DNA from: Chloroflexota bacterium
Lineage (GTDB): Bacteria; Chloroflexota; Anaerolineae; Anaerolineales; VGOW01
Reading direction: 5' to 3'
NCBI GenBank assembly: GCA_016213135.1
Contig: JACRBQ010000069.1
Coordinates: 1-64,000 of the forward strand
Length of the DNA: 64,000 nt
Part shown: piece after piece, positions 15,358 through 24,017 of the stretch
How positions within the stretch are numbered: the first letter of the stretch is position 1
Layout: each line of letters starts with the position of its first letter
Notes under the pieces: model-generated
Seen by the model: the letters and a program-made list of their open reading frames with translations, nothing else
Databases searched by the model: none
What the model was told of the DNA's origin: nothing
Program-made: the position numbers and the translations under genes

Positions 15358-15369
15358 GCGATTCGACGA

Positions 15370-15981
15370 TTATGGTTTGGGCGCGGCCTCGATGGCGACT
15401 TCGCCTAGCGCGGAGAAGCGCGGCCCGGCGAGGAGGCGCAGGTAACGCGCCGCCGCCGGGGCAAAGGCGAGGGTGGCCCACTGCTTTTCGGCGAAGCCGT
15501 CGCAGTTGGGATAGAAGCATGTGCCGCTGCCCGCCCACACGTCGACCCATGTTTGGCCATCGCCGCTCACGGAGACGCTACGAAGCAAAAAGCCGTCGCC
15601 GGAGTCGGTGAGCGGCCAGAATTTGACGGCGGTGAGGGATTGCTCGCCGCCGAGGTCGAACACCCACGCGCCGTCGCCGGCGCGGATGGCGGCCCAGGTG
15701 TCGGTGTTGCCGTCGCGCACGGCGTCGGTTGAGCCAAAGAGGGTGTCGGGCGGGGAGACGACGGCGACGGTAAATGCTTGAGTGAACTGAGCGCCGGCAG
15801 TCGGCGAGGCGACGACCGACGTCGGTTGGGATGTGGCCGTGAGCGCACGGGGGACGGTCGCAGCGGGGGAGGCGGTTGGGGTTGGCGACACGGTGAGCGG
15901 AGTGGGGGCGGCCACCGGGTTGCCTGTGCAGCCGGTGAGCCAGATAAGGCTGATCACGATGGCGGCGTTTTTCATGATCAT
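15370..15981 (-). CDS. Lipoprotein with F5/8 type C (discoidin-like) domain
   Basis: A 203-residue exported protein. The start ATGATCATG overlaps the alr stop codon by 4 bases (ATGA). A signal peptide ends in the lipobox LIWLTGC, followed by a Thr/Pro/Ala-rich linker. The rest (VRDGNTDTWAAIRAGDGAWVFDLGGEQSLTAVKFWPLTDSGDGFLLRSVSVSGDGQTW...RYLRLLAG) has the layout of a galactose-binding/discoidin beta-sandwich. Probably a surface carbohydrate- or lipid-binding lipoprotein. It is translationally coupled to alanine racemase. Confidence 0.75.
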   Translation of the reverse strand: MIMKNAAIVISLIWLTGCTGNPVAAPTPLTVSPTPTASPAATVPRALTATSQPTSVVASPTAGAQFTQAFTVAVVSPPDTLFGSTDAVRDGNTDTWAAIRAGDGAWVFDLGGEQSLTAVKFWPLTDSGDGFLLRSVSVSGDGQTWVDVWAGSGTCFYPNCDGFAEKQWATLAFAPAAARYLRLLAGPRFSALGEVAIEAAPKP

Positions 15982-17117
15982 TTTTCCGGCCCTTCGTTGA
16001 CGTATACGCGCGGGACGCGAGCCATGATGCCGCTGGTGACGTCGTAGTTGATGGTGCCCCACCAGCCCGCGGCGTCGTCGGCGGTGAGGCGCGCGCCGCC
16101 CTGCGCGCCGATGAGCACGACTTCGTCGCCGGGGTGCACGTCGCCAGCGTCGCTGACGCTCGCATCCCCGATGCTCGCCATAATCTGATCCATGCACACG
16201 CGGCCCACCACCGGCACGCGCCGACCGCCGATGATGACTTGCGCGACGTTCTTAGGGTAGCGGCGGAAGCCATCGGCGTAGCCCACGGGGATGACGGCGA
16301 TGCGTTCGTGTCCGGCGGTGAAGTATTCGCGGCCATAGCTCACGGGCGCGCCGGGCGGCAGGCGCTTCACTTGCGACACGGTGGATTTCCATTCGAGCGC
16401 GGGGATGAAGTCCGGCGGCACGGGCGCATCGGGCGAGGGGTTGAGGCCGTAGGTGGCAATGCCCACGCGCACCATGTCGAAGCGGGCCGGGGGCAGGTGC
16501 AGGGCCGCGGCGGAGTTGGCGGCGTGCACGAGGGCCGGGCGGCCGGCGGCGTTAACGGTGGCGAGGGCTTCGTTGAAGCGGCGCAGTTGTTCGTGGGCGA
16601 ACGACAGATCGGATTCGTCGGCGGTGGCGAAGTGGGTGAATATGCCCTCGGCCGCGGCCCCGGCGTGGGTCACCGTGTTCAACAGTGACGCGGCCTCGGC
16701 GGGCGGCACACCCAGGCGGCCCATGCCGGTGTCCACTTTGACGTGCAGGCGGGCGCGGCGGTGGAGGATGCGCGCGGCCTCGGCATAGGCGCGCGCCACA
16801 TCGGGGTCGAACACGGCGAGGGAAAGATCGTGTTCGATGGCTTCGGCGGCGAGGTGCGGCGGGGTGTAGCCCAGCACCAGCACGGGCGCGGTGAGGCCGG
16901 CGTGCCGCAGAGCCACGCCCTCGGCGCTGAAGGCCACCCCCAGCCAGTCGGCTCCGGCTTCCACGGCGGCGCGGGCCACGGCCTCCGCGCCGTGGCCGTA
17001 GCCGTTGGCTTTCACCACGGTCATCACTCGCGTGCCGGTAATTTGGCGCATGCGGCGGATGTTGTGTTGAATGGCGGCGAGGTTGACGACGACGAAGGTA
17101 GGCCGGGGAGAGAGCAT
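15978..17117 (-). CDS. alr: Alanine racemase
   Basis: Makes D-alanine for peptidoglycan. The product is 379 residues: PLP Lys36 in VVKANGYGHGAEAVARA, a TIM barrel, and the C-terminal beta domain with the catalytic Tyr region PVSYGREYFTAGHERIAVIPVGYADGFRR and GRVCMDQIM. ATG 17117 is chosen (MLSPRPTFVVVNLAAI); an upstream in-frame start would run through the promoter. TATAAT sits 7 nt before this ATG, so the mRNA should be leaderless. Confidence 0.93.
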   Translation of the reverse strand: MLSPRPTFVVVNLAAIQHNIRRMRQITGTRVMTVVKANGYGHGAEAVARAAVEAGADWLGVAFSAEGVALRHAGLTAPVLVLGYTPPHLAAEAIEHDLSLAVFDPDVARAYAEAARILHRRARLHVKVDTGMGRLGVPPAEAASLLNTVTHAGAAAEGIFTHFATADESDLSFAHEQLRRFNEALATVNAAGRPALVHAANSAAALHLPPARFDMVRVGIATYGLNPSPDAPVPPDFIPALEWKSTVSQVKRLPPGAPVSYGREYFTAGHERIAVIPVGYADGFRRYPKNVAQVIIGGRRVPVVGRVCMDQIMASIGDASVSDAGDVHPGDEVVLIGAQGGARLTADDAAGWWGTINYDVTSGIMARVPRVYVNEGPEK

Positions 17118-17121
17118 GAAC

Positions 17122-17146
17122 GGGATTATACTCCTCGCGGTATAAT
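17122..17146. promoter_or_regulatory. Divergent, palindromic -10 pair for alr and the SLC13 gene
   Basis: GGATTATAC-CGCGAGGA-GTATAATCC (leftward reading) is an inverted repeat with 9-bp arms. Each arm contains one TATAAT: leftward at 17130-17125 (7 nt before the alr ATG) and rightward at 17141-17146 (15 nt before the ATG at 17162). The two promoters share this DNA and would compete or be co-regulated. Confidence 0.65.
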
Positions 17147-17161
17147 CCAAACTCTCCCGCT

Positions 17162-18961
17162 ATGACGCTCCCAATCGTATTTGTCCTCAGCCTCATCGCC
17201 ATCGCCAGCGCGCTGCTGATCAGCGACAGGCTTCGGCCCGATTTGATGGCGCTGTTGCTGCTCGTCATCCTCGGGCTGACGGGGCTGGTGCCGGCCAAGG
17301 ATTTGTTTTCGGGCTTCAGCCGTTCGGCGGTCATCACCATTATGGCGCTGTTCATTATTACCGGCGGGCTGGAGAAAACAGGCGCGACGCGCATTGTGGG
17401 CAAGCAGTTGAGCCGCCTTGCGGGCAACAGCGAGGGGCGGGCGGTGACCGTGGTGATGGTGGCCACGGCGGCGCTGTCGCTGATGATGAACACCATTGCC
17501 GCGGCCGCCGTGCTCATGCCGCCGGTCATCGGCATGACGCGCCAGTCCACGGTGCGGCCCTCCAAACTGCTGATGCCGTTGGCCTTTGGCGCGCTGCTGG
17601 GCGGCATGGCTACGCTGTACACCACCTCCAACATTCTGGTAAGCACGGCGCTGGTGGATAGCGGCTTCAAGCCGTTCGGGGTGCTGGAGTTTGCGCCGGT
17701 GGGCCTGCCAATGGCCGCCGCCGGGATCGTGTTTATGGTGCTCGTGGGACGACGATGGCTGCCCAAAAGCGGCCTCGGCGGGCAACCCGATGAACTGCCA
17801 CGCCAGAGCCGCACGCTGTCGGAAGCGTACGGACTGCGCGATACGGTGCACGCCGTTTACGTGAAGCCCGGTTCGGTGCTGGCCGGGCAGAGTTTGGCGA
17901 GCGGCGGCTGGGGCGGCAAGCTGGGGCTGACGGTGGTGGCGATTTCGCGAGGGGGAGCCATTCAACTGGCTCCGCCGCCCACTGAAGAGGTCATTGAAGG
18001 CGACGTGGTTCTCTATTCGGGCAACACCGACGACGAGGACATGCGGCGCTATGGGCTGCTGCTCACCGACGACCCGGCATGGAACGGCAAGTTTGCGTCG
18101 AGCAACGTGAGTCTGGTGGAAGTGGTGTTGCACCCGCGCTCGTCGCTGGCGGGCAAAACGCTGCGGGAGATTCTCTTTCGCGAGAAGCACCAGCTTTCGG
18201 TGCTCGCCATTTGGCGCGAGGGCATCACCGTTCGCGAAGGGCTGGGCGACCTTCCGCTGCGTTTCGGCGATGCGTTGCTGATGCAAGGCCCGCGCGCGCG
18301 CATCAAGCTGCTGCGCGCCGACCCGGAGTTTTTGGTGCTGGACGAAGACACGGCGGCGGTGGAAACGCCGCGCAAAGCGTGGATGGCCGTGGCCCTGACC
18401 ACGGCAGCGGTGGTGCTGCCCGCCGCGAACATTCTGCCCATTGCCGAAGCGGCATTTGCGGCGGCGTGCCTGATGGTGCTGCTGAACTGCCTGACGATGG
18501 ACGAGGCTTATAACGCGATTGAATGGAAGACCGTGTTCCTCGTTGCGGGGATGATTCCGCTGGGGCTGGCGATGAACAGCACCGGCACGGCGGCGCTCAT
18601 TGGCAACGGACTGGTGAAACTGCTGGGCAGTTTTGGGCCGCTGGCCGTGGCCGGCGGCGTTTACCTTTTGGCCATGCTGCTCACGCAGGTGATGAGCGGG
18701 CAGGCCACGGCCATTGTGCTGGCGCCCATTGCCATTGCTGCCGCGCAATCGGTGGGCGCAGACCCCCGCGGCGTGGCCCTCACCGTAGCCATGGGCTGCT
18801 CGACGGCGTTTCTCACGCCGTTTGGCCACCCGGCCAATATGCTGGTGATGGGCCCCGGCGGCTACAAAGTAAAAGACTACACCCGCATCGGCGTGCCCCT
18901 GACTGCCATCATGTTTGTGGTGCTGCTCGCTGGCCTGTTTCTGTTCTGGAATATTCGGTGA
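17162..18961 (+). CDS. SLC13/DASS-family permease with two RCK_C (TrkA-C) domains
   Basis: A 599-residue membrane protein. The first about 190 and last about 210 residues are hydrophobic permease halves (LLISDRLRPDLMALLLLVILGLTGLVPAKDLFSGFS; NTIAAAAVLMPPVIGM; QATAIVLAPIAIAAAQSVGADPRGVALTVAMGCSTAFLTPFGHPANMLVMG). The central about 210 residues hold two TrkA-C domains (VKPGSVLAGQSLASGGWGGKLGLTVVAISRGG and LHPRSSLAGKTLREILFREKHQLSVLAIWREG). The family transports anions such as sulfate or dicarboxylates with sodium; the substrate is not predictable. Confidence 0.88.
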   Translation: MTLPIVFVLSLIAIASALLISDRLRPDLMALLLLVILGLTGLVPAKDLFSGFSRSAVITIMALFIITGGLEKTGATRIVGKQLSRLAGNSEGRAVTVVMVATAALSLMMNTIAAAAVLMPPVIGMTRQSTVRPSKLLMPLAFGALLGGMATLYTTSNILVSTALVDSGFKPFGVLEFAPVGLPMAAAGIVFMVLVGRRWLPKSGLGGQPDELPRQSRTLSEAYGLRDTVHAVYVKPGSVLAGQSLASGGWGGKLGLTVVAISRGGAIQLAPPPTEEVIEGDVVLYSGNTDDEDMRRYGLLLTDDPAWNGKFASSNVSLVEVVLHPRSSLAGKTLREILFREKHQLSVLAIWREGITVREGLGDLPLRFGDALLMQGPRARIKLLRADPEFLVLDEDTAAVETPRKAWMAVALTTAAVVLPAANILPIAEAAFAAACLMVLLNCLTMDEAYNAIEWKTVFLVAGMIPLGLAMNSTGTAALIGNGLVKLLGSFGPLAVAGGVYLLAMLLTQVMSGQATAIVLAPIAIAAAQSVGADPRGVALTVAMGCSTAFLTPFGHPANMLVMGPGGYKVKDYTRIGVPLTAIMFVVLLAGLFLFWNIR

Positions 18962-19008
18962 GACCTGATGTTTGACAACGGATGTAACGGTTTTTTTCGT
19001 TCAAGCCG

Positions 19009-19014
19009 TATAAT
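19009..19014 (+). promoter_or_regulatory. -10 box of the DNA methyltransferase gene
   Basis: A consensus TATAAT ends 15 nt before the GTG at 19030. A TTGACA at 18972-18977 is too far away (31-nt spacing) to be its -35. Confidence 0.45.
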
Positions 19015-19029
19015 ACGCGAAGTATCGAA

Positions 19030-20463
19030 GTGAATGCCGCGCCCAGTCATCTACGGGAATCTACAACAGTGCCCAGCCGAAGCAAAGTCAGAGAGATCAA
19101 CGCCACATACGCGGCTGCCGTCGGAAAACAAGAGCCGTTGATGATCGTCCCGGTTAGCCGCAATGGGGACGGCCAGGCCATTTTTCGCGACCCCGCTTTT
19201 ACTGATAACAAGAACTTGCCGGTACATCGCTGGGTTCCGTGGATCGCGGGATACTCAGCGCCGTTTGTAGACGACGCGATTTCGGCATTTCTGCCTCATC
19301 ACAAGAAGGCTCTGATTCTCGATCCGTTTTGTGGCGTTGGAACGACCTTACTGCAAGCGACTCTGCGCGGGCACGATGCCATCGGGTTTGAAATCAACCC
19401 CTATCCTGCTCTGAGCGCCCGCGCAAAACTCAACACTGCGGCGATCAATTTAGCCGAACTCGATGTGCTCCTGCTGGCCATGCAGGCCGCTTCGGCCAAG
19501 TGGAGATCTGCCGCCAGCCCCAAAGACGCGGCGGCGCCGCCACTTAAGTCCCGCATTCCCTTTTTCAGCCCCGCCGTGGAGAAGCAGGTGCTCCACGCGT
19601 TGACCTTCATTAACCATATCGAACCCGATTCGGTTGCCGATCTGTTTCGAGCCGCATTTGGGGCGGTGATGGTGAGCTTCTCAAACTATTCCTACGAGCC
19701 GAGTCTGGGATCGCGTCCGGCGGCCGGTAAACCACTCGTGGATGATGCGGACGTAGCCCATGTTCTATTGGCAAAGCTTCACCAGATGCGCGCCGATATC
19801 GCCTGGCTGCAAGCTGAAACAGAGGGTCGATCCCTCGGAAGCGGCCAGGTTATTAACTCTGACTTCTTTGCTACTAACGGGCAAGTGGCAACCGGCTCGG
19901 TGGATTTGGTGATCACCTCGCCGCCCTACATGAACAACTATCACTATGTCCGCAATACCCGCCCGCAACTATATTGGCTGAATTTCATATCGTCGCCGGG
20001 CGAACAAAAGCATTTGGAGACGAATAATTTCGGTCAATACTGGCAAACCGTACGCGACGCCGATCCGATAGACCTTGCCTTTGAACATGCGAAACTGCAG
20101 AAGACGATCAAGCAATTGCGGGAGACACGGAGCGACCGAGGCGCCTATGGCGGCCCCGGGTGGGCCAATTACGTGACAGCCTACTTCAACGATTGTTACC
20201 GCTTCATCGCTGCGCTAAAGCGAGTGCTGGCGCGTAACGGCGTCGGCGTCATCGTCATTGGCAACTCCATCATTCAAGGAATCAATATCCGAACCGAAAC
20301 AATCCTTGGCGAGATCGGAGCGATGCAAGGCTTGACTTTGGAAGGCGTGCAATGCATCCGCGAAAAACGGGTGGGGGCAAGCATCACCCAATCGTCCGTT
20401 CGACAGGGCGAGCGCAGTGATGCCACTCTATCCGAATCGGCGGTCATTGTCCGTAAGCGATAG
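19030..20463 (+). CDS. Site-specific DNA methyltransferase (N4-cytosine/N6-adenine type)
   Basis: A 477-residue SAM-dependent amino-methyltransferase. Motif I (DPFCGVGTTLLQA, residues 98-110) comes first, and the catalytic motif IV TSPPY is at 296-300. The order, I then about 190 residues then IV, resembles the alpha class with the target-recognition region between. SPPY more often marks N4-cytosine enzymes, but N6-adenine is not excluded. GTG 19030 is used because it follows the -10 box; later in-frame starts are possible. Directly downstream is a 57-residue frame resembling a restriction-endonuclease N-terminus, so this may be the surviving half of a decayed R-M system. Confidence 0.85.
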   Translation: MNAAPSHLRESTTVPSRSKVREINATYAAAVGKQEPLMIVPVSRNGDGQAIFRDPAFTDNKNLPVHRWVPWIAGYSAPFVDDAISAFLPHHKKALILDPFCGVGTTLLQATLRGHDAIGFEINPYPALSARAKLNTAAINLAELDVLLLAMQAASAKWRSAASPKDAAAPPLKSRIPFFSPAVEKQVLHALTFINHIEPDSVADLFRAAFGAVMVSFSNYSYEPSLGSRPAAGKPLVDDADVAHVLLAKLHQMRADIAWLQAETEGRSLGSGQVINSDFFATNGQVATGSVDLVITSPPYMNNYHYVRNTRPQLYWLNFISSPGEQKHLETNNFGQYWQTVRDADPIDLAFEHAKLQKTIKQLRETRSDRGAYGGPGWANYVTAYFNDCYRFIAALKRVLARNGVGVIVIGNSIIQGINIRTETILGEIGAMQGLTLEGVQCIREKRVGASITQSSVRQGERSDATLSESAVIVRKR

Positions 20464-20466
20464 GCC

Positions 20467-20640
20467 ATGGCCAACGAACCCTACAATTCTCTTCATAAAC
20501 GTCATTTGGGCGAAAGCGTAGCGAAGGCATTGCTGGCCCGGCCGGTGATCCATCCGGGGCGGCGCTGGGCCGCAAAGCTTCAGCCCAACTCGCGCTCGCA
20601 CAAAGATATTCTGGGCGACGTAGCGGAGTTCCTGGGTTGA
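20467..20640 (+). pseudogene. Possible restriction-endonuclease remnant (57 codons)
   Basis: This short frame starts with an ATG 4 bases after the methyltransferase stop. Its first about 25 residues (NEPYNSLHKRHLGESVAKALLARPV) recall the N-terminal PYNPLDKxNLGxSVAxALLxRPV pattern that I associate with Eco29kI-type (GIY-YIG) restriction enzymes. After that the similarity stops and the frame ends in RSHKDILGDVAEFLG. A genuine enzyme would be over 200 residues. The match is from memory and short; it may instead be an unrelated small protein. Confidence 0.35.
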
Positions 20641-20652
20641 CCTATTCTCACC

Positions 20653-21768
20653 GTGTTTGAATTTGATGTAATTGCCCGCTCCGGCGATGCTCGCGCCGGA
20701 GTTTTTCACACCCCGCACGGCGATTTGCTGACGCCGGTGTTCGCCCCGGTGGGCACGCAGGCCACGGTGAAGGCCCTCACCCCGACCCACCTCACCGAAC
20801 TGGGCGCGTCGCTGGTGCTGGCCAACACCTACCACCTTTACCTGCGCCCCGGCGACGATCTGGTGAAGGAGTTCGGCGGCGTGCACGAGTTTATGCGCTG
20901 GCCCGGCCCCATGCTCACCGACAGCGGCGGGTTTCAGGTGTTCTCGCTTTCCGATACGCGCAAGATCGACTCCGACGGGGTGACGTTCAAAAGCCACCTC
21001 GACGGCGCGCTGCACCGCTTCACGCCCGAGCGCTCGATGGAAATACAGAACAACCTGGGGGCCGACATCATCATGGCCTTCGACGAATGCCCGCCGCCGC
21101 TGGACCGGGCGTACAACGAGATCGCGCTGGCCCGCACCCACGCCTGGGCCGAGCGCTGCCGCAACTACCACCGGCGAGACTCGCAAGCGTTGTTCGGCAT
21201 CGTGCAGGGCGGCATCTTCGCCGATCTGCGCGAACGGTCGGCGCGGTTTCTCATGGGGCTGGACTTTCCCGGCTATGCCATCGGCGGGCTGGCGGTGGGC
21301 GAAACCAAGGCGCAAATGCACGCCGCCCTCGAAGTGGTGAACGACGCGCTGCCGCCGGACAAGCCGCGCTACCTCATGGGAGTCGGCACGCCGGAGGATC
21401 TAGTGAACGGTGTAATGCGTGGGGTGGACGTTTTCGATTGCGTGCTGCCCACCCGTTTGGCGCGCAACGCCGCCGCCTTCACCCGGCGCGGGCGGCTGAA
21501 CATGAAGAACACGCAATATGCCCGCGACCACCGCCCGGTGGAGGAGGGCTGCGCCTGCTACTGCTGCGCCAACTTCACTCGCGGCTACATCCGTCATCTC
21601 ATCGTAGCCAGGGAAATTCTGGCGTCCACCCTGCTTTCGATGCACAACGTCCACGTGCTGCTCACGATCATGCGCGAAATGCGCGCCGCCATCGTCGAGG
21701 GAACCTTCGAACGGTATGCCCAAACATTTCTATCCGAATGGAAAGGAACGCAAATCAACTCGATATGA
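20653..21768 (+). CDS. tgt: tRNA-guanine (queuine) transglycosylase
   Basis: Exchanges G34 for the queuosine precursor in tRNAs with GUN anticodons. The 371-residue protein shows LVLANTYHLYLRPG, the catalytic region LTDSGGFQVFSLSDTRKI, MAFDECPP, QGGIFADLRERSARFLMGLDFPGYAIGGLAVGE, and DCVLPTRLARN. The zinc site is in CACYCCANFTRGYIRHL. The GTG start 20653 gives MFEFDVIARSGDARAGVF as in homologues. Overlaps uppP by 4 bases. queG, which finishes queuosine, is at 32.0 kb. Confidence 0.95.
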   Translation: MFEFDVIARSGDARAGVFHTPHGDLLTPVFAPVGTQATVKALTPTHLTELGASLVLANTYHLYLRPGDDLVKEFGGVHEFMRWPGPMLTDSGGFQVFSLSDTRKIDSDGVTFKSHLDGALHRFTPERSMEIQNNLGADIIMAFDECPPPLDRAYNEIALARTHAWAERCRNYHRRDSQALFGIVQGGIFADLRERSARFLMGLDFPGYAIGGLAVGETKAQMHAALEVVNDALPPDKPRYLMGVGTPEDLVNGVMRGVDVFDCVLPTRLARNAAAFTRRGRLNMKNTQYARDHRPVEEGCACYCCANFTRGYIRHLIVAREILASTLLSMHNVHVLLTIMREMRAAIVEGTFERYAQTFLSEWKGTQINSI

Positions 21769-22589
21769 GCATCTTTCAAGCATTCCTGCTCGGCATTGTG
21801 CAAGGCCTCACCGAATTTCTGCCCGTGTCGTCCACGGCGCATCTCATCCTCATCCCGTGGCTGTTCAATTGGCAGTTCGACACGGATGCGGCTTTCGTGT
21901 TCGACGTGCTGCTGCAACTCGGCACGCTGCTCGCGGTCATCGCCTATTTTTGGCGCGACCTGTGGCGCATGGCCGGGGCCATGATCGGCGACGCGCGCCG
22001 GGGCCGGGCGTTTGCCTCCAGTGATGCTCGGCTGGGCTGGCTGGTGGCGTTGGCCACCGTTCCGGCGGGGGCCATCGGGCTGCTCTTCAAAAAATACTTC
22101 GAGGCGCTGCACCACAACCCGGCGCTCGTGGCCGCCATTCTGCTGGGCACGGCGGGGCTGCTGTTTGTGGTGGAATACTTCGGCAAGCGCACGCGCCGCC
22201 TCGACTCGCTTGACTGGCTGGACGCGCTGGTGGTGGGCTGTTCGCAGGCGCTGGCGCTGCTGCCCGGCGTGTCGCGCTCGGCGGCCACCATTTCCGGCGG
22301 GCTGGTGCGCGGCCTCGACCGCACCTCGGCGGCGCGCTTCAGCTTCCTCATGTCCATCCCGGTGATGCTGGCAGCGGGCGCGGTGGCCGCCAAAGACCTT
22401 GCCGCCATTCCACACTTCATGACCTACATCCCCCCGCTGGCGGTGGGGTTTGTGGCCGCGGCGGTCGTGGGCTTCGCGTCCATCCACTGGCTGCTGGGCT
22501 ACCTCTCGCGCCGCCCGCTCAATGCCTTCGCGTGGTATCGCATCGCGTTCGGTGCGCTGTGCCTCTCAATCGCTTTCATCCGACGATAG
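21765..22589 (+). CDS. uppP: Undecaprenyl-diphosphate phosphatase
   Basis: Recycles the undecaprenyl carrier lipid for peptidoglycan export. The 274-residue polytopic protein has the two BacA signature regions: VQGLTEFLPVSSTAHLILIP near the N-terminus and LALLPGVSRSAATISGGLVRGLDRTSAARFSFLMSIPVMLAAG in the second half. The ATG overlaps the tgt stop (ATGA), and the next gene's GTG overlaps its own stop by one base. Confidence 0.95.
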   Translation: MSIFQAFLLGIVQGLTEFLPVSSTAHLILIPWLFNWQFDTDAAFVFDVLLQLGTLLAVIAYFWRDLWRMAGAMIGDARRGRAFASSDARLGWLVALATVPAGAIGLLFKKYFEALHHNPALVAAILLGTAGLLFVVEYFGKRTRRLDSLDWLDALVVGCSQALALLPGVSRSAATISGGLVRGLDRTSAARFSFLMSIPVMLAAGAVAAKDLAAIPHFMTYIPPLAVGFVAAAVVGFASIHWLLGYLSRRPLNAFAWYRIAFGALCLSIAFIRR

Positions 22590-23269
22590 TGCTGCGCCGG
22601 TTGCTCCTCGCCGCGCTGGTCGCCGGGTGCGCCGGCCCTGCCCCCAAGCCGCCCGTGGCTCCTCCGGTGCAACTGGCCACCACCGCGTCCGCCGCGCCGT
22701 TTACGCGGCTGATCGCGGATCGGGCGGTGACGGGAGTCGCGCCGGTAGAGATCACACGGGTTTCTTCCAATGAAGATTTGCTTGACTCTGCCGCTCAACC
22801 CGGAGTGGTGGGCCTCACCCTTTTTTTCCCGCAGGGCACGCCACTGTGGGCCACGCCCCTGGGCAACGAGCCGCTCGCCATCGTCGTCCACCCTTCCCGC
22901 GACACGGTGGGGCTGACACTGGAGGCGGTGCGACAAATCTTCAGCGGGCAAACGGCCGGATGGCAAGTGACGGTGCGCGAGGCGGGCGACGATTCGCGCG
23001 CGGCCTTTGAGGCGCTCACCGAAACGCGCCCCGCCCCCGCCGCGCGGGTGATGCCCTCGCCCGAAGCGATGCTGAATTTCGTTTCGCAAACGCCGGACGC
23101 GATTGGCTACCTGCCGTGGCGATGGGTGACCGAGGCGGTGAAGGCGCTGCCGGTGGACGGCAAAGCGCCCACGGCGAGCGACTATCCGCTGATGGCGATG
23201 GCCGTGGCGGTGGCGAGGCAAGAGCCAACGGGCGCGGTGCGCGACTGGCTGGCGCAGGCGCAGAAGTAA
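22589..23269 (+). CDS. PstS-like periplasmic-binding lipoprotein
   Basis: A 226-residue exported protein. The GTG start shares one base with the uppP stop and gives MLRRLLLAALVAGCAGP, a lipoprotein signal with lipobox VAGC. The middle (LGNEPLAIVVHPSRDTVGLTLEAVRQIFSGQTAGWQVTVREAGDDSRAAFEALTE) matches the phosphate-binding PBP_like domain (NPLAIIVH...L...I.IFSG...W), and TPDAIGYLPW is the usual later block. It lacks the transporter partners nearby. The ligand is likely a small anion but is not established. Confidence 0.75.
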   Translation: MLRRLLLAALVAGCAGPAPKPPVAPPVQLATTASAAPFTRLIADRAVTGVAPVEITRVSSNEDLLDSAAQPGVVGLTLFFPQGTPLWATPLGNEPLAIVVHPSRDTVGLTLEAVRQIFSGQTAGWQVTVREAGDDSRAAFEALTETRPAPAARVMPSPEAMLNFVSQTPDAIGYLPWRWVTEAVKALPVDGKAPTASDYPLMAMAVAVARQEPTGAVRDWLAQAQK

Positions 23270-23276
23270 CGCGGCA

Positions 23277-23939
23277 TCAGATCACGGAGAACAACTTCCG
23301 CGCCAGCCACAAGTGAAATCGATCCAATTGCGGCAAGGCCAGCGCCAACCCGATGACGAGCGCGGCCAGCGCGCTGAGGCGCAACAGCCCGGCCGGCAAG
23401 CCGAGCAGCGGCGGGCTGACGACGATTGGCAACGTGCGGGCCCACAGCACGCGCTCGGTCGTTGCTCCGTCCTGTGAAACCAATCGCTCGCGCACAATCA
23501 AATCAACGCGCTGCCGCCCCGCGCCCAGCCCGGTCACGGCCCAACGCCACACCACCGTCTGCCCCGGCAACACCGTCTGCTCCCAATCGCCGGGGCGGTC
23601 GGCGCGCAGGCCGATAGAATCGAAATGGGCAACAGCAGTGATGTTGTTTTTTTGATTGGCACGGGCGAACGGTGTGGAATCCGGTCCCGCGCGGCTTTGG
23701 GTGGCGGGCGGCGACTCGCCATTGGGCGCGGTGTTCAACGCCAACCGCACCCACCCCGTTTCACCGGAGTGCAGCGTCGCCGGATACTGCAACTCCACGC
23801 CGGGCAGCGTCGCGCCGGGAGACAGGGCTTGGCGAATCACCAGCGACGGGTTGGGCCACCACGAGGCCACGAGCGCGGCGGCGGCGCCGAGTACGGCGAG
23901 CCAGCCAACGATTGAGATCAGCCGACGGCGGATGGACAT
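23277..23939 (-). CDS. Hypothetical membrane-anchored protein
   Basis: A 220-residue protein with an N-terminal membrane segment (LISIVGWLAVLGAAAALVASWW) and a C-terminal one (LLRLSALAALVIGLALAL). The extracytoplasmic middle looks beta-rich (LPGVELQYPATLHSGETGWVRLALNTAP...DWEQTVLPGQTVVWRWAVTGLGAGRQRVDLIV). I do not recognise a family. The ATG at 23939 has TATACT 6 nt upstream, which indicates leaderless transcription and supports this start over a longer frame. Convergent with the PstS-like gene. Confidence 0.65.
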   Translation of the reverse strand: MSIRRRLISIVGWLAVLGAAAALVASWWPNPSLVIRQALSPGATLPGVELQYPATLHSGETGWVRLALNTAPNGESPPATQSRAGPDSTPFARANQKNNITAVAHFDSIGLRADRPGDWEQTVLPGQTVVWRWAVTGLGAGRQRVDLIVRERLVSQDGATTERVLWARTLPIVVSPPLLGLPAGLLRLSALAALVIGLALALPQLDRFHLWLARKLFSVI

Positions 23940-23945
23940 GCCGCG

Positions 23946-23951
23946 AGTATA
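23946..23951 (-). promoter_or_regulatory. -10 box of a leaderless mRNA (gene at 23939)
   Basis: Leftward TATACT, 6 nt from the ATG. No ribosome-binding site could fit in between. Confidence 0.55.
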
Positions 23952-24017
23952 CCCCGCGCAAAAAATCGGCATAGACATTCTGCGCCGACAGTGGTATATA
24001 GAACATTTGTGCCTCAC

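Noticed and set aside
17126-18829. A 567-codon open frame on the minus strand opposite the SLC13 gene
   Set aside because: Arg/His/Gln-rich shadow frame; the plus strand encodes a well-formed permease with TrkA-C domains and its own -10 box.
18972-19014. TTGACA at 18972 as -35 for the methyltransferase promoter
   Set aside because: The distance to TATAAT (31 nt) is far beyond the 16-18 nt needed.
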